Assembly: GCA_036272915.1 (NCBI GenBank) | Contig: DATAXV010000205.1 | Span: 1-6,477, forward strand | Direction of reading: 5' to 3' | DNA length: 6,477 nt | DNA from: DATAXV01 sp036272915 | GTDB taxonomy: Bacteria > Chloroflexota > Dormibacteria > Dormibacterales > Dormibacteraceae | In this document: one piece after another, positions 1-5,700 of the stretch | How positions within the stretch are numbered: position 1 is the first letter of the stretch | Layout of the letters: each line of letters begins with the position of its first letter | Notes under the pieces: model-generated | What the model was told of the DNA's origin: nothing | Database searches by the model: none | What the model saw: only the letters and a program-made list of their open reading frames with translations | Made by a program: the position numbers and the translations under genes

Positions 1-161
1 CACCTGGCCGCGCCCAGACCTATCCGGTCAGCGCGGCCTTCTTCTTACTCCGCCCCAACACATCGCCATCGCCACCGAACGTTGCCGTTCCATCACCACT
101 TAACGCCGCCACCTCATCGCCAGACACCGATGCCGTTAACAACGGGGGCCATGAGGTCCGC
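1..161. other. 5' flank of the NmrA-like gene with atypical composition
   Basis: This stretch is C-rich and visibly less GC-rich than the rest of the window, with short near-repeats such as ATCGCCATCGCC around 62-73. Frame 3 is open throughout and joins the NmrA-like frame, reading GGHEVRVLSR across about 144-173, which matches the family. The residues before about base 140 do not. The other two forward frames also show no glycine-rich Rossmann loop, so a single nearby frameshift does not explain the missing N-terminus. It could be a deletion or recombination junction, or an assembly artefact at the edge. No promoter was recognised. Confidence 0.4.
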
Positions 162-854
162 GTGCTCAGCCGTCACGGTGGGGCGGTCGGCCCGGCGCCG
201 CGATCGACGCCGTTCGCCGTCGATCTGCGCTCGGGGATCGGGCTCGACCGGGCGGTGGCGGGCGCCGGCGTCATCGTCCACTGCGCCTCCGGCGTCACCG
301 GGGGCGATCTGGAGGCGACCGGCACCCTGATCCGGGCCGCGCAGCGCGCCGGGGTGCCCCACCTCGTCTACATCTCCATCGTCGGCGTCGATCGCATCGA
401 CTACGGGTACTACCGGACCAAGCTGGCCGCGGAGCGCGCGATCGAGGAGTCGGGCCTGCTCTGGAGCCTGCTCCGGACGACGCAGTTCCACGACCTCATC
501 CTGATGGCCTGCAGGACCCTGGCCCGGCTGCCGGTGATGCCGGTCCCGGCCCGGACCAGCTTCCAGCCGCTCGACGCGAGCGAGGTCGCTGCGCGCCTGG
601 TCGAGATCGCCCTCGGCGCGCCCGCTGGCCGGGTACCGGTCATGGGCGGCCCCGAGATGCGGACGGCGGAGGACCTGGCCCACGCCTATCTGCGCGCCAG
701 CGGCCGTCACCGGCGAGTGTTCCCGGTCCGGCTCCCCGGCGCCGCGCTTGCCGGGTTCCGCCGCGGTGACCACCTCGCCCCGGGCGCCGCCGTCGGCCGG
801 ATCACCTTCGAGCAGTTCCTCCAGACCCGGCTCGGACCCGACCCCGGAAGGTAG
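162..854 (+). CDS. NmrA-like atypical SDR (NAD(P)-binding oxidoreductase), N-terminus incomplete
   Basis: From the GTG at 162 this encodes 230 residues resembling NmrA-like atypical short-chain dehydrogenases, which bind NAD(P) through a Rossmann fold and act as reductases or redox sensors; the substrate is not apparent. Visible hallmarks are VRVLSRH at the start (end of the second Rossmann strand), VIVHCAS (38-43), HLVYISIVG (67-75), YYRTK (83-87, a YxxxK arrangement), LLRTTQFHDL (103-112) and DASEVAARLVE (138-148). The family normally begins about 30 residues earlier with a GxxGxxG nucleotide-binding loop. Here the frame continues upstream without a stop to base 3, but the encoded residues are Pro/Ser/Asn-rich and contain no such loop. 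No convincing ribosome binding site precedes the GTG. The gene is therefore either 5'-truncated or fused to foreign sequence, and may be non-functional. The fold is fairly certain; the start and activity are not. It converges on the QueA-like gene with 18 bases between stops. Confidence 0.72.
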   Translation: MLSRHGGAVGPAPRSTPFAVDLRSGIGLDRAVAGAGVIVHCASGVTGGDLEATGTLIRAAQRAGVPHLVYISIVGVDRIDYGYYRTKLAAERAIEESGLLWSLLRTTQFHDLILMACRTLARLPVMPVPARTSFQPLDASEVAARLVEIALGAPAGRVPVMGGPEMRTAEDLAHAYLRASGRHRRVFPVRLPGAALAGFRRGDHLAPGAAVGRITFEQFLQTRLGPDPGR

Positions 855-872
855 GGGACCCGGTCCCATCCC

Positions 873-1907
873 TCAGAGGATCAGGAGCTCGTCGCCGAAC
901 TCGTGCCAGAGATAGCCGTGCCCGATCGCCTCCAGGTAGGCACGGCGGAGGAGCGGCTCGGGGACGAAGGCGCGGAGGAGGTCGAAGTGGCTGGCCTGCG
1001 GCTCGTGCCAGCCGGTGAGCAGCCCGTCGACGGCGCGCAGCTCCGTCTCCGGCCCGATCCGGAGCGTGGTCCACCCGTCAGCCGTCTCGATCCGGTGGGC
1101 CCCGGTGGCGACCGTCTCCAGGCTTCGGACCACGGTCGTCCCGACCGCGATGACGCGGCGTGCGCGGGCCACCGCGGCGACGGTCTCCGGAGCGATCAGG
1201 AAGCGTTCCTCGTAAAGGTGGTGCTCGGCGTCGAAGTCGTCGTCCTGGTACGAGCTGAGGCCGGTGTGGAGCACGATCTCGGCCCGGCCGACGCCGTTTG
1301 CGGCGAGCGCCCGGAGCAGCTCCCAGCTGAGGGGACGGCCCGCCGACGGCGCCTCGGCCGACCCCGGATGGCTCGCGTAGACGGTCTGGGAGAAGCGTAG
1401 GGGCAGGGGCTCGGCGACGTAGCTGTACCGGATCGGCGCGCCCTGGCTCAGGATCAGCGGCAGGTCGTCATCGGTGTCGATGCGGATCCGCCAGAGCAGA
1501 GGGATGTCCTCCCTCGGTCCGAGCACGGTCGCCCCGACCTCGCCGACGAGGAGCGTCTCGCCGACGAAGAGGGGCACGTTGCCGAAGGGGGGTGCCGCCT
1601 CCACGGCGAGCACGTCCCAGACGCCGGGGCGGCGCACGCACGGGCGCAGCTGCAGCGGCGCTCCGGAGACGCGGCGGGCGGCGACGGCGGCGGGCAGGGT
1701 GCGGCTGGTGTTGACGACGAGCAGGTCCCCCCGTCCCAGGTGACGGGGGAGCTCGGTGAGACGTCCGTGCTCGATCGTCCCGCGCGAGCGGTCGAGGATC
1801 ATGAGGCGGACGCCGTCGCGGCGGAGGCCTCGGAGCTCGGCGGGACGGTCGGCACGGAGCGAGGGCGGGAGGGAGGGCAGGGCGGACGCCCGATCGAGGG
1901 CCCTCAT
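873..1907 (-). CDS. Divergent QueA-family S-adenosylmethionine:tRNA ribosyltransferase-isomerase-like protein
   Basis: The 344-residue product matches QueA over nearly its whole length. Canonical QueA is a cytoplasmic enzyme that moves and isomerises the ribosyl group of S-adenosylmethionine onto preQ1 in tRNA, giving epoxyqueuosine. Recognisable blocks are MILDRSRGTIEHGRLTELP (36-54), GRGDLLVVNTSRTLPA (58-73), FSQTVYASHPGSAEAPSAG (172-190), VIAVGTTVVRSLETVA (252-267), VDGLLTGW (293-300) and FGDELLIL at the C-terminus. Several signatures differ from my recollection of canonical QueA: NTSRT for NDTRV, AGRPLS (189-194) for AGLHFT, and GWHEPQASHF (299-308) for NFHLPKST. This looks like a divergent QueA-like branch whose substrate may differ, so no symbol is given. 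The ATG at 1907 overlaps the SDR stop in ATGA and is preceded by GAGGG (1919-1915) at 7 nt. The frame stays open upstream to 2741, but that part is antisense-type shadow across the SDR and unlike QueA. Confidence 0.85.
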   Translation of the reverse strand: MRALDRASALPSLPPSLRADRPAELRGLRRDGVRLMILDRSRGTIEHGRLTELPRHLGRGDLLVVNTSRTLPAAVAARRVSGAPLQLRPCVRRPGVWDVLAVEAAPPFGNVPLFVGETLLVGEVGATVLGPREDIPLLWRIRIDTDDDLPLILSQGAPIRYSYVAEPLPLRFSQTVYASHPGSAEAPSAGRPLSWELLRALAANGVGRAEIVLHTGLSSYQDDDFDAEHHLYEERFLIAPETVAAVARARRVIAVGTTVVRSLETVATGAHRIETADGWTTLRIGPETELRAVDGLLTGWHEPQASHFDLLRAFVPEPLLRRAYLEAIGHGYLWHEFGDELLIL

Positions 1908-2641
1908 TCCGTCACCCTCACCGCCCCGGCACGTCCCCGGGCGAGGTCGACGAGGCGCTCCGCCACCTGCTCTGGGCGGGCGAGGGCGCCAGGGTCGTCG
2001 TCGGGAAGGGCGGCGCGGTGCATGGCAGTGTCCATGTCGCCGGGGTCGAAGCTGACCACCTCGACACCGGTGCCCTTGAGCTCCTCGGCCCAGACCCGGG
2101 TGAGCGCGTCGAGCGCGGCCTTGGCGGCGGAGTACGCGCCCCAGCCGGGGTAGGCCTCGAGGGCGGCGTCGGAGCTGACGTTGATGATCACGCACGAGCC
2201 CCGGGCGATCATTCCCGCGAGCACACCCTGGGCGAGCTGGAAGGGCCCTTCGAGGTTGACGCGGAGGACCTCCTGGAGGTCGCCCAGGTCGAGGTCGGTC
2301 AGCTGTGGCAGGGGAAGGGGGCCCAGCGTCGAGGCATTGTTGACGAGGACGTCGATCCGGCCGAACCTGTCCTCGGTGACGGCGAGAAGACGCTCCCGAT
2401 CGGCCTCGACGCCGGTGTCCGCGGGTGTGGCGAGGACCTCGGCGCCGAGTGCCCGGATCGCCGCGGCGACGCGAGCCAGCGGCTCGGGGTGCCGGGCGCA
2501 GAGACCGAGCCGGGCGCCCTCGGCGGCGTAGGTGAGGGCCGTGGCCCGCCCCAGGCCCATGGAGGCGCCGGTGATGAGGGCGACTCTGCCCTTGAGCTTG
2601 TCCATGCCTCGATCGTCTCCCCGACGAGGCGGCCGTTCCAT
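1904..2641 (-). CDS. Classical SDR-family NAD(P)-dependent oxidoreductase
   Basis: The 245-residue product is a classical short-chain dehydrogenase/reductase of normal length. Numbered from the ATG at 2641, it shows the cofactor loop TGASMGLG (24-31), NNAS (101-104), Asn129 in VNLEG, Ser157 in NVSS, and the catalytic YSAAK (Tyr170, Lys174), with Ser and Tyr 13 residues apart as expected. PGDMDT (200-205) fills the PGxxxT position after strand 6. The catalytic set is complete, so the protein should be active; the substrate cannot be read from sequence. An alternative ATG at 2605 (MDKLKGRVALITG) gives the typical family N-terminus and 233 residues. The longer start is listed because GGAGG lies 4 nt before it, while the shorter one has no well-spaced site. 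The stop overlaps the QueA-like start by four bases, so the two genes form an operon with translational coupling. Confidence 0.9.
   Translation of the reverse strand: MERPPRRGDDRGMDKLKGRVALITGASMGLGRATALTYAAEGARLGLCARHPEPLARVAAAIRALGAEVLATPADTGVEADRERLLAVTEDRFGRIDVLVNNASTLGPLPLPQLTDLDLGDLQEVLRVNLEGPFQLAQGVLAGMIARGSCVIINVSSDAALEAYPGWGAYSAAKAALDALTRVWAEELKGTGVEVVSFDPGDMDTAMHRAALPDDDPGALARPEQVAERLVDLARGRAGAVRVTE
1915..1919 (-). promoter_or_regulatory. Ribosome binding site for the QueA-like gene inside the SDR 3' end
   Basis: Reading the minus strand, GAGGG lies 7 nt before the ATG at 1907, within the last codons of the SDR. It supports this ATG over any start further upstream in the long open frame, and fits coupled translation through the ATGA overlap. 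Confidence 0.6.
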
Positions 2642-2645
2642 CGGT

Positions 2646-2650
2646 CCTCC
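2646..2650 (-). promoter_or_regulatory. Ribosome binding site favouring the 2641 start of the SDR
   Basis: The minus strand reads GGAGGACCG directly before the ATG at 2641, giving a full GGAGG core with 4 nt spacing, slightly short but usable. The alternative ATG at 2605 has only GGGGAG at about 11 nt and GAGG at 1 nt. This decides the longer start on sequence grounds, against the usual N-terminal length of the family. Confidence 0.5.
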
Positions 2651-2675
2651 GGCCGATGGTGGCCTCGGTCGATGG

Positions 2676-2696
2676 CCCGGCGGTGGGCCCGCCGGG
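2676..2696 (-). other. Second hairpin just beyond the terminator
   Basis: An 8-bp perfect inverted repeat (CCCGGCGG at 2676-2683, CCGCCGGG at 2689-2696) with a five-base loop lies between the terminator and the SDR start. No U-tract follows it on either strand. It could be a backup transcription stop, a structured leader of the SDR mRNA, or chance in such GC-rich DNA. No clear -10/-35 promoter elements were seen in 2642-2700. Confidence 0.4.
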
Positions 2697-2700
2697 GAGC

Positions 2701-2736
2701 GAAAAGGGGGGCACCCGGCCCGGAGGCCGGGTGCCC
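2701..2736 (-). terminator. Rho-independent terminator of the large repeat-protein gene
   Basis: A perfect 12-bp inverted repeat (GGGCACCCGGCC at 2709-2720 and its complement at 2725-2736) encloses a four-base loop. On the minus strand the hairpin is followed by CCC then TTTT (2705-2702), a short U-tract. It starts 16 bases after the stop codon of the large gene and separates it from the SDR-QueA pair, which should therefore have its own promoter. Confidence 0.85.
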
Positions 2737-2751
2737 GTCAACGTCTCGCGA

Positions 2752-5700
2752 TCAGGTCAGCTTGGCGCACTGGCCACTGGCGGGGCCGCTGACCACGTTC
2801 GGCATCCCGCCGTCGGTGGGAGCGGGGACGTTGCCGGAGCAGCCCAGCGGGCCGCCGATGTGGTTGCCCGAGAGCAGCGTCCCGCCGGTGTTGGTGGTGA
2901 CGCTAACCGGTCCGTTCACGGTTGCGCCCGAGACCTGAACCCCGCCCGAGTTGCCGGAGAGGGTGATCGGTCCGGCGACGCTGTCCGGGGCGCACCCGGA
3001 GCCCCCGCCGAGCAGCACCGGGCCGGTGGTGTTGGAGACCGAGACCGGCCCGCTGACGGTCGAGCTGCAGATGGCCAGGCTGCCCGAGCCCGAGGCGGTG
3101 AGCGGCCCCTGCAGCTTGGATCCGACGATGGAGACGATCGCACCCTTGGCGACGGTGACGGGTCCGCCGATCGTGGCCCCCTGGAGGCAGGTGGTGCCGG
3201 CGCCGATGGCCAGCGGCTTGGAGTCGGTACCGGTGACCGTCGTCTGGCAGCCACCGACCTGGATCGACAGCGCCTGCGTGGCGCTCATCTGCGGCGTCGA
3301 TGAGTCGGTGACCTGAACGCTGAAGCCGAAGGTCCCGGCGACGATCGGCGTACCCGAGATGACCCCCGACGAGCCGTTGAGGCCGAGGCCGACGGGAAGC
3401 GATCCACTGAGCAAGGACCAGGTGTAGGGCTTGGTCCCGCCGGAGGCGGCGAGCGTCTGGCTGTAGGGGGATCCGAGCGCCGCGCCGGGAAGGCTGGTCG
3501 TGGTGATCGTGAGCGGCGCCGGTACCACCACGATCGAGAGCTGCCGGGTCGCCGTCAGGGCCGGATTGGAGGCGTCGGTGACCTTGACCGTGAAGGAGAA
3601 GGTCCCCGTGCTCTGCGGCTGGCCGCCGATGGTCCCGGAGAGACTGAGGGTCAGGCCGGTCGGGAGCGCACCGCCGACCACCGACCATTCATAGGGGGCG
3701 GTCCCGCCGGATGCGGCGAGGGTCTGGCTGTAGGGGCTGCCGACCGTTGCTCCCGGCAGGCTGGTCGTCGCGACGGCGAGCGGCGCGACGACGGTGATCG
3801 ACAGCTGCTGGGTCGCCGTCAGGGTGGGATTGGAGGCGTCGGTGACCTGGACCGTGAAGGAGAAGGTCCCCGTGCTCTGCGGGGTGCCCCCGATGTTTCC
3901 GGAGAGGCTGAGGGTCAGGCCGGTCGGGAGTGACCCTCCGACCACCGACCACTCGTAGGGGGCTGTGCCGCCGGCCGCGGCGAGGTTCTGGCTGTAAGGC
4001 GTTCCCTGCGTCGCTCCGGGCAGGCTGGTGGTGACGACGGTGAGCGGCGCGACGACCGTGATCGAGAGCTGCTGGGTGGCCGTCAGGGCGGGGTTGGAGG
4101 CGTCGGTGACCTGGACCGTGAAGGAGAAGGTCCCGGTGCTCTGCGGCTGGCCGCCGATGTTCCCGGAGAGGCTGAGGGTCATGCCGGTCGGGAGCGCGCC
4201 CGCTACCACCGACCACTCATAGGGGGCGGTGCCGCCAGTCGCGGTGAGGTTCTGGCTGTAGGGGGTGCCGACCGCGGCCCCGGGCAGGCTGGTCGTCACC
4301 ACGACGAGCGGCGCCACCACGGTGATCGACAGCTGCTGGGTGGCCGTCATCGACGGATCGGAGGAGTCGGTGACCTGGACGGTGAAGGAGAAGGTCCCCG
4401 TGCTCTGAGGCTGACCGCCAATGTTTCCGGAGAGGCTGAGGGTGAGCCCCGCCGGGAGGGTGCCCGACCCGGGCACGATCGACCACTGGTAGGGGGTGGT
4501 GCCGCCGGTCGCGGCGAGGTTCTGGCTGTAGGGGGTGCCGATCGTCGCCCCGGGCAGGCTGGTGGTGACGACGGCGAGCGGCGACAGCACGGTGATCGAG
4601 AGCTGCTGCGTGGCTGTCCGCCCCGAGGAGTCGGTGACCTGGACGGTGAAGGTCGAGCTCCCCGCGCTCTGCGGGGTGCCGCCGATGTTCCCGGAGAGGC
4701 TGAGTGTCAGGCCGCTCGGGAGCGAGCCGGCGACCACCAACCAGGTGTAGGGAGAGGTGCCACCGGTCGCGGCGAGCGTCTCGTCGTAGGGGGTGCCCAC
4801 CGTCGCCCCGGGGAGGGCGGTGGTGGCGACGGCGAGCGGCGCCACCACGGTGATCGAGAGCGGCTGGGTCGCCGACAGGTTGGGTTCGGAGGAGTCGGTG
4901 ACCTGAGCGGTGAAGGTGAACGTCCCCGCGCTGGTCGGCTGGCCGCTGATCTCCCCGGAGACGCTGAGCGTGAGGCCCGCCGGCAGGGACCCCGAGCCGG
5001 GCACGATCGACCAGGCGTAGGGGGTGGTGCCGCCGGAGGCGGCGAGCGCCTGGTCATAGGGGACGGCGATCGTCGCCCCGGGCAGGCTGGCGGTGTCGAT
5101 CGCGAGCGCCGCCACCACCGTGATCGAGAGCTGCTGGGTGGCCGTCTCGCTCGGGCTCGAGGAGTCGGTGACCTGGACGGTGAAGGAGAAGGTCCCGGGT
5201 TGCACGGGGGTGCCGCTCATGGTCCCGGACGGGCTCAGGCTGAGCCCCTCAGGGAGCGATCCGGCGGTGACCGACCAGCTGTAGGGGGTGGTGCCGCCGG
5301 ACGCGGCCAGGCCCTGGCTGTAGGCCGAGGCGACGACGGCTCCGGGGAGCGCCGTGGTGGTCACCGAGAGCGGTCCCTGGACCTGGATGGACAGGCTCTT
5401 GGTCGCGACCGCCGCCGGGGTCTCGGTGTCGGAGACCTGAACGGTGAAGCTGTAGTCGCCGGGGGCGGTCGGGGTGCCGGAGATGACCCCCGAGGAGCTC
5501 AGGCTCAGCCCCACGGGCAGCGAACCGTCGCCCGGGACCACCGACCAGGAGTAGATCGTGTCGCCGCCGGTGGCGGCGAGCGTCTGCGAGTAGGCGCTCC
5601 CGATCAGGCCGGCGGGCAGGCTTGCAGTGGTCACCTGCAGGGTGGTTGCGGGAACGGTGTAGGTGATGACGACCTCGCCATTCGGGGCGTCATCGGGGGC

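Noticed and set aside
82..330. Plus-strand frame starting at TTG 82.
   Set aside because: Its product is Arg/Ser/Pro-rich low-complexity sequence overlapping the NmrA-like frame, with no family resemblance.
855..867. Small inverted repeat GGGACC/GGTCCC between the convergent genes as a shared terminator.
   Set aside because: Only about four pairs can form with a sterically possible loop, and there is no T-tract on either side.
114..869. Long minus-strand open frame of 251 codons opposite the NmrA-like gene.
   Set aside because: Its translation has no recognisable motif and is Gly/Arg/Asp-rich, as expected for the reverse of a GC-rich gene. The plus-strand frame has clear SDR motifs.
1908..2741. 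Upstream extension of the QueA-like frame to 2741, giving a 622-residue protein.
   Set aside because: The extra 278 residues are Arg/Pro/Gly-rich, overlap the well-supported SDR in another frame, and do not resemble any QueA N-terminus. A ribosome binding site and the ATGA overlap support the start at 1907.
2018..2938. Plus-strand open frame of 306 codons spanning the SDR, terminator and the end of the large gene.
   Set aside because: It runs antisense through two well-supported genes and a terminator and has no motif; high GC makes such frames common.
3250..5640. Possible CRISPR array or mobile-element repeats because of regular DNA repetition.
   Set aside because: The period of 258-270 bases keeps one reading frame and encodes recognisable Ig-like domains; there are no short identical repeats with unique spacers.
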